This document shows, piece by piece, positions 1 to 8,750 of a stretch of DNA of 64,000 nt. Each line of letters starts with the position of its first letter. The stretch's first letter is position 1. The stretch comes from Methanospirillum lacunae (GTDB lineage Archaea; Halobacteriota; Methanomicrobia; Methanomicrobiales; Methanospirillaceae), in the NCBI RefSeq assembly GCF_046195335.1, contig NZ_CP176093.1; one strand, 5' to 3'. Made by a program: the position numbers and the translations under genes. The notes below the pieces were generated by a model. That model saw only the letters and a list, made by a program, of their open reading frames with translations. It was not told the origin of the DNA and did no database searches.

Positions 1-2216
1 TTATACGAGACAGGAAACCGACCACCGTCCCGCTTCGGGACATTGTTGTCGGTGATATGATCCTGCTTGAAGCAGGAGATATGGTCCCGGCTGACGGATT
101 CCTTATCCAGGCATCTGATGTTGAAACAGATGAATCAGCATTCACAGGTGAAAGTGAACCGGTCGGAAAAGTTGAGAACGATACAGTTCTGAAAGGATCC
201 TATATCACAGCAGGGAGGGCTGTCCTTATTGCTACTGCTGTTGGAAACGCTACAAAAATGGGGGTTATTGCAGCATCCCTGATAGAAGGAACCAGACCAG
301 ATACTCCGCTGCAGGTCAAACTTAAGGCTCTCGCTCATCTCATAAGCAAATTCGGATATGTGATGGCAGGTCTGATTATCACTCTCGTCCTTGTTCAGGA
401 GTTAATCCTGGGAGTGTCACCAGATTCGCCACTTGAACTCCTGAGAATTTTATTACAGGCCTGTATGTTCGCAGTAGTTATTATCGTTGTATCAGTGCCT
501 GAAGGTCTTCCGGTGAGCGTAACCGTTTCTCTAGCCCTCACCATGAGGAAAATGACCAGGGCAAAAAGCCTTGTCCGGCGGCTCATTGCCTGCGAAACTA
601 TCGGATCAGTCACGGTTGTTTGTACAGACAAGACAGGAACACTCACCATGAACCAGATGGAAGTTGCTGCTTCCTCTATCGAAGTTCCTGTAGACATGCG
701 AGACATTCCTGAAAATTCAGCCGAATGGATCTCTCTGAACGCTGCAGTGAACAGTACTGCTGAACTTGATCACCATAACGGACGGATGATTACAGTAGGC
801 AACTCAACAGAAGCGGCTCTTCTCAGGTGGCTTCACCGGGCGGGAATTAAATATCAGGAGATCAGAAAGGCATACCCGCTTATACATCAGGATTTTTTCA
901 ATTCCAGGAAAAAACAGATGTCAAGTACGTTTTCTTGTGGTCCCCGTACATTCATTCTTGTCAAAGGAGCTCCGGAGATCATTGCTGCACAATGCAGTCC
1001 GGTTCCTGATCTTTCCCATATTCGCGATCTGGCAGGCAGGGCTATGCGAACACTGGCATTTGCTCATGGAGAGATTTTATCACCAGGATCAGAACCGGCT
1101 TATCTCACCTGGGATGGGTACGTTGGCATTCGCGATGAAGTGCGACCTGATGTTCCTGATGCAGTTCAGACATGCAAAGATGCAGGAATCACTGTGAAAA
1201 TGGTGACAGGGGATAGTGCTGAAACAGCTGCTGCTATTGCACGCGAGACTGGCATTTTAGGCTCCGGAAGAATTATAACCGGGCCTGAGTTTCGGGAATT
1301 AACAGATGAACAGCGAAAAGATATTGCTGGAGAAATCCAGGTTCTTGCCCGTTCTGAACCTCACGACAAACTTCTGCTGGTTAAAGCTCTTCAGTCAAGC
1401 GGAGAAGTTGTTGCAGTGACCGGGGACGGAACAAATGATGCACCGGCCCTCCGGAATGCAGATGTCGGGCTTGCTATGGGTATTGCAGGGACTGAGGTTG
1501 CAAGAGAAGCAAGTGATATTATTCTTCTGGATGATTCATTCCCAACCATTAAGCAGGCGATCTGGTGGGGAAGAGCATTGTACGAGAACATTCAGAGGTT
1601 TTTGATCTTTCAGCTGACAATCAATATTGCTGCCGCATTACTGACATTTATCGCTCCACTTCTGGGATATGCTCCACCATTTACAATTATCCAGTTGCTC
1701 TGGATTAACATCGTTATGGATTCCCTTGCTGCTCTTGCTCTCTGTTCAGAAGCTCCTCATCCGGCACTCATGAACCGGCATCCAATCCCAAGATCGGCAT
1801 CAGTAATTACCCCATATATGACACAATCAATTCTGATTACTGCTGGAATTTATATCATCGCAGGAATAGCAGCACTATTTTTTGGACTCCCCTTCATGAA
1901 TACTCCAGAGGAACAGGCATCTGCTTTCTTTGCAGGGTTTGTAATCGCTCAGGTATGGAACGGAATAAACTGTAGGGGAATTAACGGAGTTATGCCTCCA
2001 CTTTTCAAAGGGAATCCGGTATTTTTCGGTGTAATGGGATTAATTGTTGTCATCCAGATCCTCATTATCCAGTTCGGTGGATCCATTTTTGGAACAGTTC
2101 CGCTCTCACTATTTCAGTGGATAGTTATCGGATGTGGAACACTGCCAGTTCTCCTTATCTGGCCTGTGCTTCGCTTTTTGAACTGCATATTCAATCAGGA
2201 AAGGGCCTGTACCTGA
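1..2216 (+). CDS. P2B-type calcium-translocating P-type ATPase, 5' end cut by window
   Basis: ATP-driven cation pump of the plasma-membrane Ca2+ ATPase class, exporting Ca2+ across the cytoplasmic membrane. The reading frame is already open at base 3 and encodes the end of the actuator domain, so the N-terminus lies upstream. Counting from the first in-window Met (base 57): actuator loop TGES at 30-33, M4 motif PEGLP near 150, phosphorylated Asp191 in DKTGTLT, nucleotide-binding KGAPE near 305, and hinge TGDGTNDAP from 455. Four or more membrane segments follow; the NIVMDSLAALAL segment in M6 resembles PMCA rather than SERCA pumps. All catalytic motifs are intact. Substrate assignment to Ca2+ is by family resemblance; other divalent cations are possible. 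Confidence 0.93.
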   Translation, partial: IRDRKPTTVPLRDIVVGDMILLEAGDMVPADGFLIQASDVETDESAFTGESEPVGKVENDTVLKGSYITAGRAVLIATAVGNATKMGVIAASLIEGTRPDTPLQVKLKALAHLISKFGYVMAGLIITLVLVQELILGVSPDSPLELLRILLQACMFAVVIIVVSVPEGLPVSVTVSLALTMRKMTRAKSLVRRLIACETIGSVTVVCTDKTGTLTMNQMEVAASSIEVPVDMRDIPENSAEWISLNAAVNSTAELDHHNGRMITVGNSTEAALLRWLHRAGIKYQEIRKAYPLIHQDFFNSRKKQMSSTFSCGPRTFILVKGAPEIIAAQCSPVPDLSHIRDLAGRAMRTLAFAHGEILSPGSEPAYLTWDGYVGIRDEVRPDVPDAVQTCKDAGITVKMVTGDSAETAAAIARETGILGSGRIITGPEFRELTDEQRKDIAGEIQVLARSEPHDKLLLVKALQSSGEVVAVTGDGTNDAPALRNADVGLAMGIAGTEVAREASDIILLDDSFPTIKQAIWWGRALYENIQRFLIFQLTINIAAALLTFIAPLLGYAPPFTIIQLLWINIVMDSLAALALCSEAPHPALMNRHPIPRSASVITPYMTQSILITAGIYIIAGIAALFFGLPFMNTPEEQASAFFAGFVIAQVWNGINCRGINGVMPPLFKGNPVFFGVMGLIVVIQILIIQFGGSIFGTVPLSLFQWIVIGCGTLPVLLIWPVLRFLNCIFNQERACT

Positions 2217-2432
2217 TTCATTCAGGTTTGAATTAAGAAGGTTTTTTTCCGGTTTCATGGAGGGAATGATCTGAACCATTTTTCAGACATTCATTTGATT
2301 TGTTTAAAAAAACTCCGGGTAATAGATTCCCGTTCTTTGTTACAGTGATAATAAGAGGGATTTCTCCCATGTGTGGTATCCAATCAGGCTGATGTACGGC
2401 AATCGAACTCCTCGTAGATCATATCTCTTCTC

Positions 2433-2510
2433 GGTTTCACCTCCTGCGTCCGGGTATCACAGACGTGTATACGTATATTCATCTTTCGAGGGGTATTACA
2501 TCAATCCTCA
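2433..2510. repeat. Degenerate direct repeat, copy A
   Basis: Shares with copy B the blocks TTCACCTCCTGC, CCGGGTA, ATTCAT.TTTCGA, ATTACA and CCTCA in the same order and at nearly the same spacing. About 76-78 bp, roughly 400 bp apart. Read on the minus strand both copies contain a weakly conserved Ile-Tyr-Val-Tyr...Pro-Gly stretch, so they may be remains of a duplicated coding segment or leader. Confidence 0.55.
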
Positions 2511-2830
2511 TTTCATCAGGATTTAAACCGAAATCCAAAATTCCAGAATAAAATGATCTGACTTTCATTACTCACACCTGTTCGATGCAGATCTTTTTCA
2601 GTGTATTATGGTAATTGGACTATTTCATAATGCAAAGATCTGAATTATCGAGCACATAAACAAGGATCTGAAATATCTAGTTCAACATAGGAATCAAAAA
2701 GAAACTGCTATTCTGAAACAAAACCGGGAAATATGAGGAGAGATTGTACGGAAATTTCTCGCTGATGAGTAGCGATATAGTTAATAGTGCATCGCGAGAT
2801 TCTCTTGTTTAAATCCTGTATCGTCTGTTA

Positions 2831-2906
2831 GGTTCACCTCCTGCACCGGGTAACCCGGTTTCATACACATAGATTCATATTTCGAATCGCATTACAAAGA
2901 CCCTCA
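2831..2906. repeat. Degenerate direct repeat, copy B
   Basis: Partner of the repeat at 2433-2510; same block order with scattered substitutions and one-base indels. Function not recognised. Confidence 0.55.
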
Positions 2907-3114
2907 CATTATACGGATATTTTATAATTTCCAAATTTATCTTTGCTAAACGAAAAATTCGCATATCCATTACGATCCTTAACCTGTGCCCTGCGAATAT
3001 TCTTTACAAATAATTCTGAGGATTCAACAAAGTATCGTTGGCGCAATCAGTATAACTCGGGCAGAATAATTTCAAAGTTGCTTTTTTTTAAAACTGAACC
3101 GAGATGATCAACCT

Positions 3115-3125
3115 AAAATATATAT
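3115..3125 (+). promoter_or_regulatory. TATA box of the feo operon
   Basis: AAAATATATAT lies about 50 bases before the first feoA start, a fit for an archaeal TATA element with a short leader. No other such element is seen closer to the gene. Confidence 0.55.
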
Positions 3126-3143
3126 GATCCCTTGAGTAAATTT

Positions 3144-3163
3144 AGATCAATCGAAATTAATCT
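3144..3163. promoter_or_regulatory. Imperfect inverted repeat at feo start site, candidate metal-regulator operator
   Basis: AGATCAAT-CGAA-ATTAATCT, 7 of 8 arm positions pair. It sits 19-38 bases downstream of the TATA box, where a repressor would cover the transcription start. The size suits a DtxR-type dimer, but the regulator is not shown by the sequence. Confidence 0.35.
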
Positions 3164-3171
3164 GATGGCTT

Positions 3172-3414
3172 ATGAAAAATATTACTGTTGAAAACTTATC
3201 ACCCGGATCAACTGCAATTATAACTGGGATATCAGGAGATCCCATGATCAGACGTCGACTTATGGAAATGGGTGTTCTGCCTGGATCACCCCTGACTCTT
3301 ATCCGCTGGGCTCCGATGGGTGACCCGGCTGAATGCCAGATAAGAGGTTACAAACTCTCTATTCGAAGATCTGAGGCTGCATTGATAACGGTCTCTCAGG
3401 AAGGAGATGCATAA
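3172..3414 (+). CDS. feoA: Ferrous iron transport protein FeoA, first copy
   Basis: An 80-residue SH3-like FeoA protein, a cytoplasmic accessory of the FeoB Fe2+ permease. The family pattern is clear: an N-terminal beta strand with LSPG, the RRRLMEMGVLPG turn near residues 27-38, and the C-terminal IRGYKLSIRRSEA strand. Full length for the family. It is the first gene of the feo operon; the next feoA begins two bases after its stop, so the two are co-transcribed and probably translationally coupled. Confidence 0.93.
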   Translation: MKNITVENLSPGSTAIITGISGDPMIRRRLMEMGVLPGSPLTLIRWAPMGDPAECQIRGYKLSIRRSEAALITVSQEGDA

Positions 3415-3416
3415 CA

Positions 3417-3650
3417 TTGGTCCCGTTAAGTCTGAAACAAGAAGGAGACCGGGTCCAGGTTGAAAAAATTTTAGGAACAGGGTACCTTGCAAGTACTCTC
3501 AGTCAGCTTGGCATTATTGTCGGCGAGGAACTCATAGTTGTTCAGAAAGTGAATGAATCAGTGATTATCAGAATACGTGGAAGCAGATATGCCCTTGGAA
3601 CCGGGGCAGCGTGCATGGTTATGGTAAACCCATTACCAGGAGCAGCATGA
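3417..3650 (+). CDS. feoA: Ferrous iron transport protein FeoA, second copy
   Basis: A second, divergent FeoA of 77 residues with the pattern STLSQLGIIVGEEL and a C-terminal IRIRGSRYALGTGAA strand. Translation appears to start at TTG (3417), ten bases after an AAGGAG ribosome binding site that lies inside the previous feoA; no ATG is available in this frame. The stop overlaps the feoB start as ATGA. Two stand-alone FeoA proteins with one FeoB is a common arrangement in methanogens. Confidence 0.9.
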   Translation: MVPLSLKQEGDRVQVEKILGTGYLASTLSQLGIIVGEELIVVQKVNESVIIRIRGSRYALGTGAACMVMVNPLPGAA

Positions 3651-5635
3651 CAGAAATTCGCATTCTTCTAACTGGAAATCCCAATGTTGGAAAAACAACC
3701 CTGTTTAATTCACTCTGTGGAGTGTATCAGCACACGGGAAATTATCCAGGAGTAACAGTTGAGATTAAAGAAGGCATAAGAAAATCAGATGGGCAGATAT
3801 TTCGGATATCAGACCTACCCGGTACGTATAGCCTGAGTGCATTTACACCAGATGAACAGGTTGCACGCGATGCTCTCCTCACATCTCATCCAGATGTAAT
3901 CGTACAGATTATTGATGCAACCAATATCGAACGTAATCTCTTCCTGACAACACAACTCGTGGAGATTGGTCTTCCGGTGATCATAGCCCTGAATATGGTA
4001 GATCTTGCAGAACAGACCGGAATTGCCATTGATGCAGCATGTTTTTCAAAAAGTATCGGCCTCCCGGTTGTAAAAGTTGTAGCAAGCCAGGGAAAAGGAA
4101 TAGAGGATCTGGTTCAGACAATTATCCATATATCGCAGCAAAAGGAACAACAGAATCCGGCTCAGGCACAGTATTCCTCTACGATCACACAACGGCGGGA
4201 AGAAATCAGCTCCTTCCTTAATCACCACACACAACATCTCAGTGGACTGACTCCGGAGTACACAGCAATCAGGCTTTTAGAAGGAGATCAGAAATTATCA
4301 GATAAACTTCACCATGAAGGCTTGACCATCCCGGTGATTGACACGCTTGAACCTGCAGCCATAGATGGATTTATCCAGGAAATCATGTTAGCCAGGTATG
4401 CGACTGCAGAGCAGATCACCGGATGTTCTGTCTCATGTTCAATGGCCAGGATCATGCCAACTGATCTTCTTGACCATGTGCTGACTCACCGGTTTTTCGG
4501 GATACCTATCTTTCTCTCGTTCATGTGGTTTGCCTTTCAGTTAACATTCAGTGCTTCCGCCCCTGTCGCATCAGTTCTTGAGATCATATTTGGAAGCATC
4601 AATGAATTTGTTGGTAATCTCGGACTTGGAGAGACTGTTACTTCGTTCATTTCAGATGGTATAATCGGTGGAGTTGGAACTGTACTCAGCTTTGTTCCAA
4701 GCATCTTTATCCTGTTCCTGCTGCTTTCTTTGCTGGAAGATTCAGGATATCTTGCACGGGCAGCATTCGTCATGGACAGGCTGATGCATTCCATCGGTCT
4801 ACACGGGCGATCTTTTATTCCTCTCCTCATAGGATTCGGGTGCAACGTTCCAGCCATTATGGCAACCCGGACACTTCAAAGCAGAGCTGACAGGTTCATC
4901 ACCATTATCTCAATTCCATTCATGTCCTGCTCAGCAAGACTTCCGGTATATGTACTCCTTACAGGCGTATTTTTCGGAGCTCATGCAGGAACCGTGATAT
5001 TTTTCCTGTATATTCTGGGCATTTTAGCTGCAATCGGAACTGCACTTCTGTTCCGTAGATTGATATTCCACGATGATCCCTCTCCGTTTATCATGGAACT
5101 TCCCCCATACCGCAGCCCGACTCTCAAGGCTGCAGCCCTGCACATGTGGCAACGGGGAAAAGAGTACCTGCAGCGGGCAGGTATTGTAATCTTTGGCGGA
5201 GTTCTCGTTGTATGGGTTCTGGCAAGTCTGCCATTTGGCGTTGAATACGGATCTGCAGACAGTTTAGCAGGAGTTCTCGGACACCTGGCCGAACCCATCT
5301 TCGCCCCGCTTGGATTTACATGGCAACTCGTCGTCGCCCTGATATTTGGTTTCATCGCAAAAGAAGTGGTTGTTGGATCTCTTGGAACACTTTACGGTGG
5401 AGAAGATTCCCTTGCAGGTTCTCTTGCAGCAGATCCGTCACTCGGTCCGGTGGTTGCTCTTGCATACATGGTCTTTGTACTCCTCTATCTCCCCTGTGTT
5501 GCGACCCTTGGAGTTATTAAACAGGAGATGGGCTCCTGGAAATGGACAGGAATCGCTTTGGGATGGGGAATTCTGGTTGCATTCATACTGGCATGGGTAA
5601 CCCGGATTGTCGGATCACTCATCATAGGAGCATAA
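3647..5635 (+). CDS. feoB: Ferrous iron permease FeoB
   Basis: Fe2+ uptake permease with a cytoplasmic N-terminal G domain and a polytopic membrane domain; 662 residues. The chosen ATG (3647) overlaps the upstream feoA stop and has AGGAG five bases before it; an upstream ATG at 3611 lies inside feoA and is unlikely. G1 GNPNVGKT at 10-17, switch II DLPG at 56-59, G4 NMVD at 116-119. The membrane part carries the conserved gate region with GFGCNVPA and MSCSARLPVY, including the two Gly-Cys/Ser-Cys motifs typical of FeoB. No frameshift or missing motif. Confidence 0.96.
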   Translation: MTEIRILLTGNPNVGKTTLFNSLCGVYQHTGNYPGVTVEIKEGIRKSDGQIFRISDLPGTYSLSAFTPDEQVARDALLTSHPDVIVQIIDATNIERNLFLTTQLVEIGLPVIIALNMVDLAEQTGIAIDAACFSKSIGLPVVKVVASQGKGIEDLVQTIIHISQQKEQQNPAQAQYSSTITQRREEISSFLNHHTQHLSGLTPEYTAIRLLEGDQKLSDKLHHEGLTIPVIDTLEPAAIDGFIQEIMLARYATAEQITGCSVSCSMARIMPTDLLDHVLTHRFFGIPIFLSFMWFAFQLTFSASAPVASVLEIIFGSINEFVGNLGLGETVTSFISDGIIGGVGTVLSFVPSIFILFLLLSLLEDSGYLARAAFVMDRLMHSIGLHGRSFIPLLIGFGCNVPAIMATRTLQSRADRFITIISIPFMSCSARLPVYVLLTGVFFGAHAGTVIFFLYILGILAAIGTALLFRRLIFHDDPSPFIMELPPYRSPTLKAAALHMWQRGKEYLQRAGIVIFGGVLVVWVLASLPFGVEYGSADSLAGVLGHLAEPIFAPLGFTWQLVVALIFGFIAKEVVVGSLGTLYGGEDSLAGSLAADPSLGPVVALAYMVFVLLYLPCVATLGVIKQEMGSWKWTGIALGWGILVAFILAWVTRIVGSLIIGA

Positions 5636-5636
5636 T

Positions 5637-6077
5637 ATGTCAATCAACAAACTTCCACACAAAAACCTGTATGCCTGGACTGTTGTTCTCACAGCGGTCA
5701 CCATGATAGGGGGCATACTCTCAATTATTACAGGCATCGGAATAAAAACAGCAATTCCTGCAACACCGGATATCCCGGGGGGTATAATCCTTTTTCTTCT
5801 GGGTTTGCTTCTCGCAACCGGCCTATATGAAGGAAGACATGACCATGCCCGATGGGTGCAGTTTGGATACACAGGAATCATTCTCATCCTGATATTCGGA
5901 GTCTGCACTGTGATAATATCGGGAGCAAATCTTCTCTCACTAATACTGGAGGGTGAAAAAACAGACCCTGTATCAATCCTCTATTCCGGATATATATGGG
6001 CAGCAATTCTTGCCCTGCCAATATATCCGGGGTTAAAGAAACTTCTATTCGGGTGCTCACAAGGAGGCGCCTTTTAA
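5637..6077 (+). CDS. Small four-helix membrane protein of the feo operon
   Basis: A 146-residue hydrophobic protein that I do not recognise as a named family. It has four likely membrane segments (about residues 14-36, 46-64, 77-99 and 116-135) and a charged EGRHDHARW loop after the second. AGGAG precedes its ATG, which starts one base after the feoB stop, and its own stop overlaps the next ATG. Position between feoB and the FeoC-like gene suggests a role in iron transport or membrane assembly of FeoB; this is inference from context only. Confidence 0.75.
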   Translation: MSINKLPHKNLYAWTVVLTAVTMIGGILSIITGIGIKTAIPATPDIPGGIILFLLGLLLATGLYEGRHDHARWVQFGYTGIILILIFGVCTVIISGANLLSLILEGEKTDPVSILYSGYIWAAILALPIYPGLKKLLFGCSQGGAF

Positions 6078-6418
6078 TGAGCGAGGGACTCGAAGTTCTG
6101 GGATTCATTCACTCCCAGGGTGGTTGCATGCTCTCTGATATCTGCTCAGAGCTGAACCTTCCACTCAGTTCTGTTCATGGATGGATATCTCTGTTATGTA
6201 GCACTGGATATCTGAAACGTTGTGAAATAGAACATGGATCATGTCCATGTGAAAAGACCGGACGAAGATGTATCTCATGCAGTTGCTCATGTAAGGCATC
6301 CCAGGCAGGCCTCCCTGTCAGAATTGAGGTCACAGAACGGGGATTGGACCTGTTCAGAAGGAATAGACATGAAACAGGTAAAACGGAAATTATCCCGGAC
6401 AATGGAAGACTATCTTGA
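6077..6418 (+). CDS. FeoC-like winged-helix protein with cysteine cluster
   Basis: A 113-residue protein starting at ATG 6077, which overlaps the previous stop (TAATGA) and follows an AAGGAGG site. Residues 1-55 form a winged helix (EVLGFIHSQGGCMLSDICSEL, then a recognition-helix-like SSVHGWISLL). A short insert near residues 55-75 holds six cysteines in a CPC..C..CSCSC pattern, resembling the Fe-S cluster wing of FeoC proteins, followed by a VTERGLDLF strand typical of HTH regulators. Likely senses iron or oxygen and controls FeoB or transcription of the operon. Its last 50 bases overlap the decayed regulator downstream. Confidence 0.72.
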   Translation: MSEGLEVLGFIHSQGGCMLSDICSELNLPLSSVHGWISLLCSTGYLKRCEIEHGSCPCEKTGRRCISCSCSCKASQAGLPVRIEVTERGLDLFRRNRHETGKTEIIPDNGRLS

Positions 6419-6673
6419 GGCAATCTTTGTCTTAAGTCAAAGTCGTAGATACGCACGAACCAGCGAAATAGCAAAAGATCTTCATGTTTAACCTTCTTCT
6501 GTTGTTGAGATGATTGGCAGGATCGCTGTCCTAAACGTATGGTGTGGAAACGGTATGAAGGGGTTTACCTGACTCCTGAAGGCCGGGTCCACGGGGAAAT
6601 TATTCATAAACCCAGTCTCCTGTTTAAACCCACTTTCTCTTTCAATATACCACTTCTAACAGTTTTTCGCTGA
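6369..6673 (+). pseudogene. Decayed DtxR/MntR-type metal-dependent regulator
   Basis: The first 40 codons encode a clear DtxR N-terminus (RTMEDYLEAIFVLSQ, then TSEIAKDLHV). An in-frame TAA at 6489-6491 stands where the recognition helix should continue, and PSSVVEMIGRI follows directly. A second lesion shifts frame before base 6542, after which VWKRYEGVYLTPEGR, the DtxR wing, is readable in another frame. The metal-binding dimerization domain is not recognisable. Two lesions plus a lost C-terminus make sequencing error an unlikely full explanation. The intact ancestor would have been the natural Fe2+ or Mn2+ repressor of this operon. Confidence 0.85.
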
Positions 6674-6718
6674 ATTTACCAGAAAGGATATAATGCCTTC
6701 ATTCTAACGCTTTTTATC

Positions 6719-7477
6719 ATGGATGTAGCACTTATTTCATCAATGTTTGAAGGATTACCAAGGCAGGGACCGGGCCTTGATGAAGCCACGGCTTTTGCCT
6801 GGGCGTTCATCCCGCCTGATCACAAAAAGGGAAAACTCCTGGATATCGGGTGTGGATCCGGTATGCAGACCCTTATGTTGGCAAAAATCGGGCCTGATTG
6901 CCAGATCACAGCATCAGATCTTCATCAACCATTTCTGGATGATCTCACAAGCAGGGCAAAAAAAGCTGGTCTTAATGATAGAATTACTACACTCAAGGCT
7001 TCTATGGATAATCTTCCATTCCCGGAAAGTTCGTACGATGTTATCTGGGCAGAAGGTTCGACATTTATTATCGGTATTGAACCAGCTCTTCACTACTGGA
7101 AAAAATTTTTGAAACCTGATAGATACTTAGTCTTCTCTGACCTTACCTGGTTTACAGATTCTCCATCAAAAGAATGCAAAGATTTTTTTGATGAAATATC
7201 ACCGGGTATGCCAACTTCATCTGAAGTTGAAGACATTATCAGGGCAGAAGGATATTCACTTATAGGATCATTCAGACTCCCGGATTCTGGTTGGTGGAAT
7301 CACTATTACTCTCCGTTATCAGATCGGATTGATATGTTGAAGCAGAAATATCAGGGTAATCAGGATGCTGGATTAATTATACAGGAACTTGAAAAGGAGA
7401 TGGATATTCACCGGAAATATTCAAAAGAATACGGATACACGTATTTTATTTTGAAATTATCACATAAGGAGGGATAA
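6719..7477 (+). CDS. Class I SAM-dependent methyltransferase
   Basis: A 252-residue cytoplasmic protein with a Rossmann-type methyltransferase fold. Motif I LLDIGCGSG at residues 40-48 binds S-adenosylmethionine, SDLHQPFLDDL follows as motif II, and a DVIWAEGS segment near residue 105 is the motif IV region. The C-terminal third has a DSGWWNHYYSPL stretch and a helical tail. The target is not evident; small-molecule methylation is the usual role for this subfamily. No strong ribosome binding site precedes the ATG, so the message may be nearly leaderless. Confidence 0.85.
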   Translation: MDVALISSMFEGLPRQGPGLDEATAFAWAFIPPDHKKGKLLDIGCGSGMQTLMLAKIGPDCQITASDLHQPFLDDLTSRAKKAGLNDRITTLKASMDNLPFPESSYDVIWAEGSTFIIGIEPALHYWKKFLKPDRYLVFSDLTWFTDSPSKECKDFFDEISPGMPTSSEVEDIIRAEGYSLIGSFRLPDSGWWNHYYSPLSDRIDMLKQKYQGNQDAGLIIQELEKEMDIHRKYSKEYGYTYFILKLSHKEG

Positions 7478-7548
7478 TAAGGTATTGGCCAAATGTTTTT
7501 GACAGAGGGATGTTTACTGAAAAACACCAGCCTCAATCCAATTTTTAC

Positions 7549-8643
7549 CTATGACCGGTATTTTCCTGTATTTCTGTCAAGAGTGATCTCTTTAGATAAT
7601 TTACTGATCTCACGGAAGCGTTTCTTTTCAAATCTCTTCAATCCGATATCTGCTTTTTCGCGTTCAAATGATATTTCTTTGAGGATTTTCTGGTACCTTG
7701 TAAACCGGTCATGAGACAAAACGCCATCCTCAATTGCTTTCCTGACAGCACAACCGGGCTCATTATTATGAGAACAGTCAGTAAACCTGCATCGCGTGGC
7801 ATATTCTATGATATCATCAAATGTCTCTGCTACACTTTCTCCGGCAGTCCATATCCTGATCTCACGAAGTCCGGGAGTATCAATCAAAGAACTTCCATCC
7901 GGAAGAGTAAGAAGATGCCGGACTGTTGTAGTATGCCGGCCTTTTCCGTCATCCTCTCTGATTTCTCCTGTTGTCTGAAGCGTTTTTCCGGTTAGAGCAT
8001 TAGTGAGGGTTGATTTTCCAACCCCTGATGAGCCGATAAAAATGACCGTTTTACCGGAATCGAAATATGGATTTAAATGATCAAGACCGGTTTTCTCTGT
8101 AGCACTCACCGGGATAACAGGGATGTCTCTGATTTCAGAGTTGATCATCTTAACCAGGGTCGGAATATCTGAACAGGTATCTGACTTATTTATGACTATC
8201 ACAGGCTGGGCACCAGAACTTCTGGTTATGAGCAGGTAACGTTCCAATCGGGAAATACTCATATCAGATCCGGGTTCAGTGACGATAAAGACTGTATCAA
8301 TATTTGCAGCCAGTTCCTGTTTTCCAGAATAATCACCAGCACCTCCACGGGAAAGAACGGTTCTCCTTGGCAGGATAGCAACGATCATACGGGTTGCTGA
8401 TTCAGGCTGATTGAGAATCACGACAAAATCTCCAACTACCGGATACATTTTTTGTGATTTCAACGCCCCAGACAATGGAACGGATATGGCATCACCTGGA
8501 ATAATCACCTCAAACCGGGTCTTTTGAACAGTACAGATCCTCCCGGGGAGATAAGGCCCCTCATATTTGACAAATAGATCTTCCCAGTGTTGGTTCCATC
8601 CAGGTAGTTCAATTGATACCGTGTTAGAATTATTAAGACTCAT
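7549..8643 (-). CDS. rsgA: RsgA (YjeQ) circularly permuted ribosome-assembly GTPase
   Basis: GTPase that acts on the small ribosomal subunit late in its assembly. The motifs appear in the permuted order that defines the family: G4 NKSD at 152-155, then G1 GSSGVGKS at 204-211, then G3 DTPG at 255-258. An N-terminal OB fold precedes them and a zinc knuckle (Cys285, Cys290, His292, Cys298) follows. 364 residues, full length. RsgA is mainly bacterial, so its presence in a methanogen suggests ancient transfer. Convergent with the methyltransferase gene. Confidence 0.93.
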   Translation of the reverse strand: MSLNNSNTVSIELPGWNQHWEDLFVKYEGPYLPGRICTVQKTRFEVIIPGDAISVPLSGALKSQKMYPVVGDFVVILNQPESATRMIVAILPRRTVLSRGGAGDYSGKQELAANIDTVFIVTEPGSDMSISRLERYLLITRSSGAQPVIVINKSDTCSDIPTLVKMINSEIRDIPVIPVSATEKTGLDHLNPYFDSGKTVIFIGSSGVGKSTLTNALTGKTLQTTGEIREDDGKGRHTTTVRHLLTLPDGSSLIDTPGLREIRIWTAGESVAETFDDIIEYATRCRFTDCSHNNEPGCAVRKAIEDGVLSHDRFTRYQKILKEISFEREKADIGLKRFEKKRFREISKLSKEITLDRNTGKYRS

Positions 8644-8750
8644 TTGAGAAAACAGATCTATCCCAGGGTATAACTGATTTATCTGTCATGAAATGGATTA
8701 ATCTGGAGATTATAAAAAGGGAAGTTCTGGTGTATGCAGCCAATTATATA

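Larger units (their letters stand above)
2217..3171. other. Intergenic region before the feo operon
   Basis: About 950 bases with no convincing gene on either strand. It holds two copies of a degenerate direct repeat (2433-2510 and 2831-2906) and the feo promoter at its right end. On the minus strand both repeat copies carry a GCAGGAGGTGAA sequence that would be an excellent ribosome binding site, but only very short frames follow it. Confidence 0.6.
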
